Source of the DNA: Epiperipatus broadwayi
Lineage: Eukaryota > Onychophora > Udeonychophora > Euonychophora > Peripatidae
DNA length: 64,000 nucleotides
Reading direction: 5' to 3'
NCBI GenBank assembly: GCA_028023455.1
Contig: JAQFVV010000003.1
Location: forward strand, 1,138,001 to 1,202,000
Below, piece by piece: positions 35,618 to 46,193 of this stretch. The translations under genes and the position numbers were made by a program. The notes under the pieces were generated by a model, which saw only the letters and a program-made list of their open reading frames with translations, did not search any database and was not told the DNA's origin. Numbering within the stretch: position 1 is the first letter of the stretch; every line of letters begins with the position of its first letter.

Positions 35618-38573
35618 CAACATCATCATCAACAACCATTATCAATCCACTGCAGGATGAAGATCTCTCCAAGTTCAATCCATCTTTTCCTATCTTTAGC
35701 TTCTCTTCTCCACATCACCCCTGCACACTTTCTTATTTCATCCATCCATCTCACATGTGGTCTCTTTCTGGGTCTTTTACAATCTCTTGGAATCCAGTTT
35801 AAAATTTCAATTATCATCTGTTATCATCTCTTTTAACAATATGTCCAGCCCAACTCCACTTCAGTCTTTTAATTTTTTCAATGAGGTCAGTAACACCTGT
35901 TTGTTCTCTTACCCATACATTGTGTTCTTGATCCCTTCTTGTTACTCCCAACATGCATCTCTCCATACTTCTTTGAGTGGTCTGAAGTCTCTGTATTGTT
36001 CTTTTATTAAGTGTCCAAGTCTCAGATCCATAAGTAAAAACTGGCAAAACACATTTATTAAAAACCTTCCTTTTCAAACACCTTTTAGTATCAAGTTATT
36101 TCTATCAAAAGCACTCCAACCAAGTTTAATTCTATGATTAATTTCATCCATTATATTTCCATCTGCATTAATAATCTGACCAAGGTATTTGTAACTGTTA
36201 ACTTCTTCTAACTCATCGTAATCAATCTTTATTTTCATATTTTGAGAAAATCTATTAAACATTACTTTAGTCTTTTTAACATTTATCTTTAGTCCTACTT
36301 TCATCTGATAACCCCTGCAACATTTCCTGTAGCTCTAAATCATTAATTGCAAAAACAACTACATCATCTGCAAAATCTAAATGACTTAAATAATCTCCAT
36401 TTACTTTCACTCCTTTAGCTTCCCATTTTAATCCACAAAATACTTCTTGCAGCACTGCTGTAAAAAGTTTTGGAGATATGGAGTCACCCTGTCTTACACT
36501 CTTTTCAATGTTGATTTTCCTACTATCATTATGTAATCTAACTGTTGCTGTTGCATTTTTATAAATATTCTTCAAAATATGACAATATCCTGGATCTACA
36601 CCTTGATGATCCAATGCTTTAATCACTGAAGAAATGTTTATAGAATCAAATGCCTTTTCATAGTCTACAAATCCTAAGCATAATGGCACCTCATATTTAT
36701 TTGTCCTTTCTATAATTTCTCTCAATACCTGGATATGATCTACTATACTAAAACTACTTTTAAATCACGAGTTGTAATTATCTTAGTAAAAATTTTGTAT
36801 AAAACTGATAAAAGACTGATAGGTCTGTAATTTCTAATATCTTCTTTATCACCTTTTTAAAATATTAATATTAATACTGCATTCTTTCAATCATCTGGTA
36901 CATCTTTATCATTTAGACATTTGGTATATAACTTTGCTAAAAAATTTTCTATTTCTTCACCTGCTTCTTTTAATATATCAATTACAATTCCATCATTACC
37001 TGGAGCCTTCCCTTTCTTCATAAATTTAATTGCATGTCTCACTTCCTCATGCAAAATTCTGGACAATTCAGAAGATATAATATGTATAGGAGGCACTTGT
37101 TCTTTATTACTATATAATTCTTGATAGAAGTCTTCTAAACATTTTATGATGTCATCTCTCTTTTTAGTAATAATGCCATCTTTTTTTCTTATTGCAGATA
37201 TAAATTTCCTACCAATACCAAAATGTTGTTTTACACTCTTTAGACTTTTATTCTCTTCTACAGCTTTCCTTGCTAGTTCACAATTATACTTTCTTATATC
37301 ATTTTCAACTCTTTTCTGCACCATTTTACAAAATGCGAGATATTCAATCTTTTTTAATGCACCATTGTTATATATCTTCATATTCCTTCTTTTCTTCATA
37401 AATTCTCTAGTCTCAGTAGAAATTTTCCTGGTCAATTGCTGCTTTTTTCTACCAGCTATCTTTGTTGCAGTTTTTAAAAGTGTATCACTTATTTTCCTAT
37501 TAATGTCATTCAAATCTGAATCATGTTCAAAATCTACTAATACTTGAAACCGATTTGTACGTTCTAATTTAAATTCATTAGAATGTTTCTGAAGATTAGG
37601 AATATCAACTGTAAATATTGTTTTTCTTAATAATTTTTGTCTCTCTAGTTTTGCATTAACATGTATCTTACATCTTACTAATCGGTGATCACTTCCTGTG
37701 TTAAATTTATTAAGAACATTACAATCTTGAAATATGTATTTTCGGTTAGTCAAAATATAATCCAATTCTGCTGTACCTTCATTTGGATGCTTCCACGTCC
37801 ATTTCCTTTTAACATTTTTCTCAAAAAAAGAATTCATAATATAAAGTTTTTCTTTTTCTGTAAACTCCACAAATCTATGTCCTCTCTCATTTCTATTACC
37901 ATAACCAAAACTACCTACAGCATTTTCATCTTTCATTTGTTTACCAATTCTAGCATTAAAGTCTCCCATAACAATTTTAAAATGTTGTTTCAAAAGCCTT
38001 TTGTACATCCATATAAAAATCTTCTACTACTTCATTACTATGAGAACTTGTTGGGGCATAAACCTGAATTATCTGCATTTGGTATCTGCTATTAAGTTGT
38101 AAAACTAATCTTGCCACTCTGTCTGATACACCATCAATCTCCACAATGTTATTCTTCCATTTTTTATTTATAATGAATCCTACTCCACTTGTATTTGTGC
38201 CTTTATAGTAGAGTATATGTCCACTTTTTAAATCAATTGTTTCTTCACCTTTTCTTCTAACTTCACAAAGTCCAATAATGTTTCATTTAATATAAAGACA
38301 TTTCTTCTGCAACTCTTGCAATCTTCCTTCACTTGAAAGTGATCTGCAGTTGTAAGTACCTAAATAAAAAGTAGTCATCAAATGGCAGCCTGAGTCCGCA
38401 ATCAGGGGATTCTTAGCACCCTCTGCCTTCAGCCACCAACCGCTGCCTTGGTTGGTGACTTTACAGCCTCCTGGGAATAAGGACCATGATTTATTTTTGT
38501 CTGTCATGATTGTATATATTGAAAAAATATTCTTAATCTCGAGGTAAAAAGCCAATAAACTCACCACACTGGC
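35618..38573 (-). mobile_element. RTE-like LINE (copy A), nearly full length, inserted in an older copy
   Basis: The 3' end carries a short GATGATGATG tail (35618-35633). The 5-bp repeat TAAAT is found at 35613-35617 and 38574-38578, at the break in the older LINE, so it is likely the target duplication. It is about 94 percent of the length of copy B, lacking the outer 5' untranslated sequence. Confidence 0.82.
35629..38507 (-). pseudogene. LINE endonuclease-reverse transcriptase (copy A), frameshifted
   Basis: Starts at ATG 38507 (MTDKNKSW). APE endonuclease pieces: FYLGTYNCRS, IVMGDFNARIG (about 37950) and GSDHRLVRCKI (about 37680). RT pieces: GKAPGNDGI, FVDYEKAFDSIN (motif A, about 36660), VRQGDSISPKLF and HLDFADDVVVFA (active site FADD, about 36375). 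The C-terminus (WAGHIVKRDDNRW, RPRKRPHVRWMDEIRK) resembles RTE-group proteins. Breaks occur near 38283, 36887, 36725, 36304, 36077 and 35814. Catalytic motifs survive, so decay is recent; the copy at 52693-55556 is very similar. Confidence 0.9.
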
Positions 38574-39870
38574 TAAATACTTCTCTATAAAACTGCTGTA
38601 AATATATAAGGTATGGAATCACTCTGTCATTTGCTCTTATCAATATTAATCTTTGTGTCAACATAAAATCTAATCACTAATTCTTCATTTTGATAACTTC
38701 TTCAAAATATGATAATATTCGGTATCTGTTGTTTTAAGTTAGCCAAAAGCTTTAATCAGTGTGGAAATGCCTTTTAATAATCTAAATAATTTGAAGCATA
38801 ACAGCAACTTATACTTATTGGTCCTATCTATAACTCTACTCAATATTTTCAAATTCAGCTTGCTCTTTTGGTTTGAGTCAAAAGTTTCCTATAGACGAGT
38901 TGTAATAATCATAGTAAAAGTGTTGTATGGAACTGATAGAAAACTGTTAATGAATAATATTTCTTAAGTAGTGAAAATTATACTACAGAAATATGATTCA
39001 TTATTGGATAATCTCTAGTGTAATAAAAATTATTAATATACTCTCAGTAAGTGATTTGTGTTAAAATTGTGACGGTTGCACATTTGACATTTATCAATTA
39101 AACTAGTAATTTGCTATCTATTTATATTACAAACATTGATAAATATATGTGTTACAGATTGTGGTCTGAGCTAACTGATGAGTGCTGGTTTAGCATGATA
39201 TGTGCATCTTGGGAATCATAAATCTTTTTCATGTCTTTCATCATATGTTTATGATTACGTCTCCACAAAGTGATAAAAGTTAATAGAAAACATTCCCATA
39301 ATCTCTAGTCTAATGAATGACTAATAAAAATTATTAATAAGACTGCTAAATTTGTAATTTCTAATATCTTTTTTATTACTTTTCTTAAAAATCAATATTA
39401 TTGCTGCATTCTTCCAATTTATTTAATATATCTTTACCATTAGCCACTTGATATATAATTTTGCCAACAATGTTTCCATTTCTTTGGTTCTTTTAAGATA
39501 TTAATAATAATTTCATCATTTCCAGAAGCTTTCTTCTTCTTTGTAGATTTAATTATGTTTCACTTCTTCATTTAAAATACAAGACATTTCAGATGTTGTC
39601 ATTACAAGGAATACTTTGTTATCTTGTTCTTTCTTACTATGTAGTTCTTTATTGAACTTTTTCAAATATTTCATGTTATCATCTTATCGCTGAAACAACT
39701 TTGTTCTCTTCATAACTTTTTTTTTCCCAATTCACAGTTATACTTTTTTTTTTATCTCATTATTAACTTCTTTTTTTTTTTTTTGGTATTATTTTGAAAA
39801 ATTCCAGATATTCACTTCTTAACTCATAATTTTTTAATGTTTTTATATTACTTTTTTTTTGATACATTGT
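38574..39870 (-). pseudogene. Old RTE-like LINE, 5' continuation
   Basis: The minus strand continues the older LINE: RT blocks at about 38574-38960 (starting with the equivalent of ACTGCTGTAAAAAG) and the RT N-terminal/linker region at about 39350-39870. A non-LINE segment of about 300 bp (39000-39345) sits between them, containing a decayed F1 hammerhead block and flanked by ATAATCTCTAGT repeats (about 39019 and 39299). Confidence 0.65.
39160..39235 (+). ncRNA. Decayed hammerhead, F1 single copy
   Basis: CTGATGA (39175-39181) and the GTGCTGGTTTAGCAT hairpin are kept, but GAAA reads GATA (39197-39200), which should abolish cleavage. TGCATC and TTGGGAATCAT follow as in other copies. Confidence 0.5.
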
Positions 39871-40306
39871 CTTGTCTCTGACAAAAGTTATTTGTGAGGT
39901 CCAAAGAATTATAAACTTATCTATAAGTATAATAGCAGCTAAATATAGTTTTTTAAAATTGAAAATTAAAAAAGTATATATTTACAAACACAGTCCCAAG
40001 GTTAATTAAATATTGTAGATTTGAATTTTAAAAAAAGGCTATATTTAAAATAACAAATTACAAAAAAGTTTTCAATCTATTTATGATGAGAAGGTTGGAA
40101 CCAATGTGGGCTTTGACCATTCCATCATCAGATTTTCAATGAAATGGGTGGCTGAAGAGTTGTGAGATGGAGTGGATTGAAGCCAGTCCATTAAAGTATG
40201 AAGATTGGCTATCTTAATATAGGCTGAACATTGATTGTCAGTCCATTAAAGTATGAAGATTGGCTATCTTAATATAAGCTGAGCATTGATTGTATATATG
40301 TGTGGT

Positions 40307-40372
40307 GATAATCAGGACCAACTGATGAGTGCTGGTTTAGCATGAAATATGTATATTGACAATTGTTTATCT
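40307..40372 (+). ncRNA. Hammerhead ribozyme candidate, F1 copy 2
   Basis: CTGATGA (40322-40328), hairpin GTGCTGGTTTAGCAT, GAAA (40344-40347), helix III ATATGTAT with two pairs and a four-base loop, and the triplet ATA ending at 40355. Helix I is imperfect: CCAA with TTGA, then distal GATAA with TTATC. The catalytic core is intact. Confidence 0.68.
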
Positions 40373-40792
40373 TTTTAATGTGCATGTTATCAAGTGTGTT
40401 AGAAGTATGAGATAGCATGGATAGGTGAGGGTTATGTGAAAGTTTGAGCTTAAACCCCTATATATTACATATTGGAGTGCAGGTATGAAAAAGTCTGTAC
40501 TGTAGAAAAAAATCATATATTAAAATATAGTGCTGCAATGTCTGCCCATCCTTCATATATGTATGTAAATAGTTTATGTCCTGTACATGAGGGGCAGAGT
40601 GACTTATGGTCAACATGGGTAGGATGAGAAGGTTGGTACGAATGTGAGCTTTGAACATTCCATCATCAGATTTTCAATGAAATGGATGGCTGAAAAGTTG
40701 TGAGGTGGAGTGGATTGTAGCCTGTTTATTAAAGTATGAAGATTGGCTATCTTAATACAGGCTGAGCATTGATTGTATGTATGTGTGAAGAT

Positions 40793-40853
40793 GATAATCT
40801 GGACCAACTGATGAGTGCTGGTTTAGCATGAAATATGTCTATTGGTGATTGTC
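40793..40853 (+). ncRNA. Hammerhead ribozyme candidate, F1 copy 3
   Basis: CTGATGA (40808-40814), hairpin GTGCTGGTTTAGCAT, GAAA (40830-40833). Helix I is the best in the window: CCAA/TTGG next to the core and GATAATC/GATTGTC beyond the internal loop TGGA/T. Helix III (ATATGTCT) has one mismatch, and the triplet is CTA rather than ATA, so activity may be reduced. The predicted cleavage point is after 40841. Confidence 0.68.
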
Positions 40854-40935
40854 TTGTGATCAAGTGTATCAGCAGTATCAGATAGCATGGATAATTGAGG
40901 GTCGTGTGAAAGTCTGAGTTCAAAGCCCTATATAT

Positions 40936-41788
40936 TATAACTAAAACCAAAAAATGCTTATATATATTGATTTTTTATTATTATTCCTATTTCTTATTAT
41001 ATTTTTAATTTTTGTTACATTTTTTTTTTTGTTTTATTAGTTTTATAATTTTTTTTGTGCGTGCATGTTTTTAATGAGGATGTTTCTTTTTATTTAGTAC
41101 ATAATTTATTCTTATTATTCCCATTGCTCTTCATAGTTTTTTGATGACTAGAAAAGAAGACTTTTGTAATAACTCACTTCATGGCAAGGGTCCTTCATAA
41201 AGGAATAGTGAAGGAAAAGACAGTACTCATTAATCTTACAATTGCCAGATTGTGAAAGTTTGAGTAGATTTCCATTCTTGTTTTACTCTTTAACTAAGGA
41301 TTATTAGATACCCATTTGCCTGTTGAATATTTAATTAGATAGAGAAAATTCATAATCCTTTTGAAAAGAATGTCATTTAGCATGCATTTGAATCCAGATC
41401 ATAGTCATGAAATGTTGATCCACTATTTATCCAGCAAGAGATCCTTCTAAATAATTTTAAAACGTATAATTTTTACAAACTCTTTCATCATCAGAGCTAC
41501 AATATTTAAATATATATAATCATATAATTAATACTTTTCTATGCATATGCACTTATAAACAATATTCTATGTTATGAATTTTAAAATAATATAATCCCTA
41601 TAATTGTATATCCTTATTCATTTTAATTAATATTTTTATCTTGATTGATTTCCTTTTTATAATTTGTTTTAATATATAATTTTCTACATTTGTATTACTT
41701 TTAAAATTTTTAATAATTTAATTTATTTTTATCATTTTAATAAATAATATTTAAATACAAGTATCTTGTCTTTACTGAACTTAATCTA
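40936..41788. other. Non-coding; part resembles 44115-44235 in inverse orientation
   Basis: 41490-41610 read on the minus strand matches 44115-44235 (blocks TAAAATTCATAA, TTGTTTATAAGTG, TTTAAATATTGTAGCT). These look like terminal repeats around the Penelope-like remnant. Confidence 0.5.
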
Positions 41789-42182
41789 ATTAGAAGAGAT
41801 TTGAACTCAGACTTTCAAGCTCCCTATATCTATTCACTCCATTTTATACAACCGACACACATGACCACATGCATGTGAAAAAGACAAATGATCTCCAATA
41901 TACATATTTTGTGTTGAACCAGCACTTATCAATTGGTCCAGATTATCATCTCCCACACACACATATATAATGAAGATTTGCTATTTTAATATAAACAGTA
42001 CTGATTATATATATATGGGAGATGATGATCTGGACCAACTGATGAGTGCTGGTTCAGCAAAAAATATGCATGTTGGAGATCATTTATCTTTTTCACATGT
42101 ATGTGATCATGTATATCAGTTGTATAAGATGGAATGAATACCAGTAGGGAGCTTGAAAATCTGAGTTCAAATCTCTTCTAAT
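41789..42182. repeat. Inverted pair of F1 hammerhead ends (166-bp arms)
   Basis: 41789-41954 is the reverse complement of 42017-42182 with few differences, separated by 62 bp including CA and TA runs. The outer ends are ATTAGAAGAGATTTGAACTC and its complement. The right arm has CTGATGA (42039-42045), hairpin GTGCTGGTTCAGCA, helix I CCAA/TTGG and GATGATC/GATCATT; but GAAA is AAAA and the cleavage-site base is G, so it should be inactive. The left arm core, on the minus strand, reads TTGATAA and is also dead. Confidence 0.82.
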
Positions 42183-42420
42183 AATAACTACACAGTTTGT
42201 TTTATATAATTCTATTTTTTCAATTTATAATTTTTCTTAAATAATTTTACCTCTTTTAAACACTTACCAATTTCTAAACAAGTTTCAACCGAACAGTTGT
42301 AAATTTTCTTACATTGTCAGCCTATCTCCTTCTTTGAGCATCTTTTAAAACTACATATTTTTTTTATATTTAATCTATACATATTTATTTAATTAACAAA
42401 TAATATTTTTATAAAATTAA

Positions 42421-44240
42421 TATCTTTAAACCCAAATTATTATTTAAAGATGGACTAATATTTTTAATTAATATAGCTTCTTTTATCTTTCTATCTTTTT
42501 TAATGTTAGTATAATGAATCATCTTTGTACTATCTTTTTCACATTGATGTCCTTTCTCCAGTGAATGTAAATAAATAAGTGATCTTTTATCATATTTGTG
42601 TTGGCTTAATCTTATATAAATTGAATTCTTTGTTTAACTTGCATAAGTATTTTTAATATTGTTAGCTTGGCATAGTTTACACTCAATTTTGTGTACTTCA
42701 TTTATAGTTTTCTATCTTTTATTTATTGTTTAATATATTAAATATATTCTTTCTTTTTTATTACTTTAAATTTTATCACATTATTAAACTTTTTATTGTA
42801 AATGATTTTATTTATATTTTTTTACAATATTGTTGTTATAAGTTTTATATCTCTTTGTTGCATTTATCTTTTTTATGATTATTTTCTCTGTTGTCATTAA
42901 ATTTCTTCTGATATCTTTATATTATTGTTGTGTTTGGCTGAATTGTAGGTTTCAGACCCAAACCAACAGTAATATCAAAAAATATGAACACTCACAAAAT
43001 CAATACGTATAATTTATTAGAACAAATATACATATGTTACATGATTAATAAATACAATTTTACATATAACTTAGTCAATAATGAGTTGGTCATGGCTCAA
43101 TGACTGAACTCACTTCTAGTTGTATATATTAGCTTGTCTCTTGAAATCTAGTCAAGACTTCTAGTTCTATTGGTCAACTTGCCTTGAGTCAGCCGGTCAT
43201 AGCGGCTTTCAGTCCTATCGTGGACTTGCCTCACTGTGTAGATGTATCTATAATGACTATAGTAGAAATACCCTCACAATTGAAAGTGGTTTCAATTAAG
43301 AGCACATTCAATTGTTCATGTTAGACAAATGTTCTCTCTTTGTCTTGCTCCAAAAAGGCTGACTATTTATTGCCAGATCCCCTACCCTTATTCGCAGCAA
43401 TTGGATTCAGAGCATCATTCCTGTATTAACCAATGATTGATTTATCCACATGTTTACATATTGGCCATCCATGTTTACACTTTGGCCACATGTTTACACA
43501 TAGTCATACACATGCTTACATATTCTTTAGCAGCAATAAGTGCTCAATCTGATCCAATAAGGAAGGAATCTGGATTAGTCCATTTCTGAAGGCAAGGTCA
43601 AATATAACAATTATCTTCTATAACTTTAATCAGATAACCATTAATTTTAAATTCCTTAATTATTAATTGTATTTGCTTACTGTAATCTTTTCTACATGGG
43701 CAATAATTTATAGCTCTATATATTTTTGAATTGATATTATTTATTTTGTACTTTTTGTCTATATTTGAATTCCAATTGCTATATTATTTATATCATTTTT
43801 TTATATATAGATGTCTTATTTTATACTTACTATTATATGATAATATTAAATCGTGCTATCACACTTCCAACGTAAAGCTGTAACAACAAATAGAAAACAA
43901 AATTAAATGGCTGAGCGCTTTCAAGATGTACTTCTTATATTCATAGCCAGTTATGATTCTTTCTTTGAAATCATTATAAAATAAATACGATATGCAAATG
44001 AGTCACTAAGACCATCTTTTAGATATAAATCTATAGGTTATTACTTACTATTATATGATTTTATTAAACAGAATATCTAAATATGACAGTTTGTTTTTGT
44101 TTTACCTTTGAAAAATTATATTATTTTAAAATTCATAATATAGGATATTATTTATATTGTTTATAAGTGTGTATGCATAAATGTTAAATGTATAGTTATA
44201 TATATTTCAATATTGTAGCTGATAATGACTGTTGAAACTA
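42421..44240 (-). pseudogene. Penelope-like element: RT tail and GIY-YIG end, split by a solo LTR
   Basis: On the minus strand at 42700-42421 one frame with a single stop reads VHKIECKLCQANN, then SIYIRLSQHKYDKRS, HSLEKGHQCEK and EAILIKNISPSLNNN. The C-x2-C, R..QHK, H....GH and EA.LIK...PSLN blocks match the C-terminal GIY-YIG endonuclease of Penelope-like elements. At 43725-43615 the same strand gives RAINYCPCRKDYSK and IIKEFKINGYLIKVIEDN, typical of the region after their RT core. The two are separated by the solo LTR at 42926-43609. The RT core itself is not recognisable. Confidence 0.7.
42926..43609 (-). mobile_element. Solo gypsy LTR
   Basis: On the minus strand it starts TGTTATATTTGACC and ends CACAACA, and is flanked by the 5-bp duplication ATTAT (42921-42925 and 43610-43614). 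Its sequence is related to the LTRs at 29362 and 31096 (for example CAATAAATAGTCAGCC, AGGCAAGTCC). No internal region is present, so LTR-LTR recombination has removed it. Confidence 0.92.
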
Positions 44241-45001
44241 AGCAGGAAGAAATCAATTCAATTACATTAAATTGCATTGAATAGTGATCATTTAACGTGT
44301 ATATGGTATTTTATTTACAAGTATAATTTTTAAGCCTTGTTGATCTCTGAATGTGTTCTACTAGTGTTTACTTATGAATTTGAGAGTTAAATACATAAAA
44401 GGAAAAGACTGATGACTATGCATCATATGAAGAGATGGATGTCAGAAGTTACTAGGAAAGTCTTAAAGCAAAATGCTTCAATAAATCAATAAATTATAAC
44501 ATTATTGAAAAAATTAAGACCAAATAAAATTGGACAGGATATATTGTAGAAAATATGACAACAGATAAATAATTGAAGCCCAATTTGATTTTCAAATTTT
44601 TAAAAAAAAATTGCAAATAGCCTCCATACAAGTAAGATACAAATGTGGTTTATTGAGATGATGGAAGAAGCTGTAGATAAATATTGCCTTGTCATCGATT
44701 GAAATGATGACTGTACAAGACAATCAAAAATACTTGAAACCTTTAAGTTTAGTAAAAAGATTTTGAAATTCGTTAAAAATCAAAATAATGATATTTGAAA
44801 TGCTTGGTGAACAGTTTTATTTAAATACTGTACATATTACTAATGCAGACATTACAGGAGGTAAAAGTTTAAAATGGTTATAGATATAATTACCGTTAGT
44901 TGCTAAATTATCCATATTAAAGAAAGAGAATATATATATCAGATTTCCTTCTCATGTATTTATTAATCAGTCTTCTATCACTGTAAATGATTATTTTTAT
45001 C
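44241..45001. other. Non-coding AT-rich stretch
   Basis: No element recognised; it ends with the TTTTTATC target copy of the fold-back element. Confidence 0.4.
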
Positions 45002-46185
45002 GGTAATCCTGACGTTTAGCGCCCCGAACAATTCTCCCTCTATTTTTAAAAAAATGAACTATGTTTTCACTATGTAACTATATCCAAGTGTAAATGCTAA
45101 TAAAAAAAGATTTAAAAAAATACTTACATTTACATGCGTATTTTTCACGTATAGCGGTCTTTGCAGTTCTATAACTGTAAATAAATGACGTATATTAACT
45201 GTAAATGTTTTTCCGTAAAGAAGAATAAATAACAAGAAAACAAACTTACATTTTTAGGAGTAATTGGAAGCCACACAAGCGAGGAAATGCACGAAAAGCC
45301 ACACAAGCGAGGAAATGCACGAAAAGGTCGTCGCGTGCGTGCAGATTTCTGAAAGAAAATTCCTGCAGGTAGGATGAGAACAAGGGTGCTCATCCCAAAT
45401 TGGTATTTTAGCTTATGCTATGCGACAGAGTGGACATGGGCATAATTCCAGGGTCAAGCAAAAGTAGTTCAGAATTTGTCTCGTGTCACAAATGACGTGA
45501 CCAAATTGAGTGAGTCTAAATACAGCCTAAAAAAGTAATTATTTTTTTGGTTATTTATTATTCTTTATGTAATTGCAGAGTATATGTAACTATAAATGTC
45601 TTTTTTACATGAAGATGAATAAATAAAATGGATGTAACAAAACTTAATTTTTAGGCTCTATTTAGTCTCGCAGAAGTTGCTAGCAAAAATTATGAACTAC
45701 TGTACTTTGGTCATTTGTGACACGTGACAAATTCTGAACTACTTTTGCTTGACCGCGTGGAATTATGCCTATGTCCACTCTGTCCTCTGCATAAGCTAAA
45801 ATAACAATTTGGGATGAGCACACCTTTGTTCTCATCCTACCTCAGGAATTTTCCTTAAATCTGCAGCATGCCGCCGACCTTTTCTGCATTTCCTGCTAGT
45901 GTGGCTTTTCGTGCATTTCCCCGCTTGTGTGGCTTCCAATTACTCATAAAATGTAAGTTTGTTTTCTTGTTATTTATTCTCTTTTACGGAAACATTTACA
46001 GTTAATATACGTCATTTATTTACAGTTCTATATACAGCAAAGACCGTTATACGTGAAAGATATGTATTTTTTTTAATCTTTTTTTATTAGCATTTACACT
46101 TGGATATAGTTACATAGTGAAAAAATAGTTCATTTTTTTAAAAATAGAGGGAGAATTGTTCGGGGCGCTAAACGTCAGGATTACC
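45002..46185. mobile_element. Long fold-back element with 8-bp target duplication
   Basis: TTTTTATC is at 44994-45001 and 46186-46193. The ends GGTAATCCTGACGTTTAGCG and its complement open two arms of about 530 bp that match almost throughout, leaving a short centre (about 45530-45650). The left arm has a 28-bp tandem repeat (45268-45295, 45296-45323; AAGCCACACAAGCGAGGAAA) whose right-arm version is more diverged. There is no ORF worth calling. An 8-bp duplication suggests hAT-type transposition, though TTTTTATC fits neither the Ac nor the Buster pattern. Confidence 0.92.
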
Positions 46186-46193
46186 TTTTTATC

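Larger units (their letters stand above)
40085..40935 (+). repeat. F1 hammerhead repeat, tandem dimer (about 490-bp unit)
   Basis: Two units follow head to tail. Matching landmarks are GATGAGAAGGTTGG (40086, 40625), CCATCATCAGATTTTCAATG (40122, 40661), TTGGCTATCTTAATA, the hammerhead cores (40322, 40808; 486 bp apart) and the tRNA-like ends with GTTTGAGCTTAAACCC (40441) and GTCTGAGTTCAAAGCCC (40911). Unit 1 has an internal 55-bp duplication (40184-40238, 40239-40293). No ORF of note. Head-to-tail units with one ribozyme each are what a rolling-circle or circular-RNA intermediate would leave. Confidence 0.85.

Noticed and set aside
37146-38095. Hydrophobic plus-strand ORFs at 37146-37547, 37685-38095 and the equivalents at 54177-55141
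   Set aside because: They are antisense shadows of the LINE endonuclease-RT frame and differ between copies exactly as the LINE does.
44402-44440. GACTGATGACTATGCATCATATGAAGA, a possible hammerhead core
   Set aside because: GAAA is GAAG, and no helix I partner or cleavage triplet follows.
45169-45393. 74-codon minus-strand ORF
   Set aside because: Lies wholly inside one arm of the fold-back element and is not preserved in the other arm.
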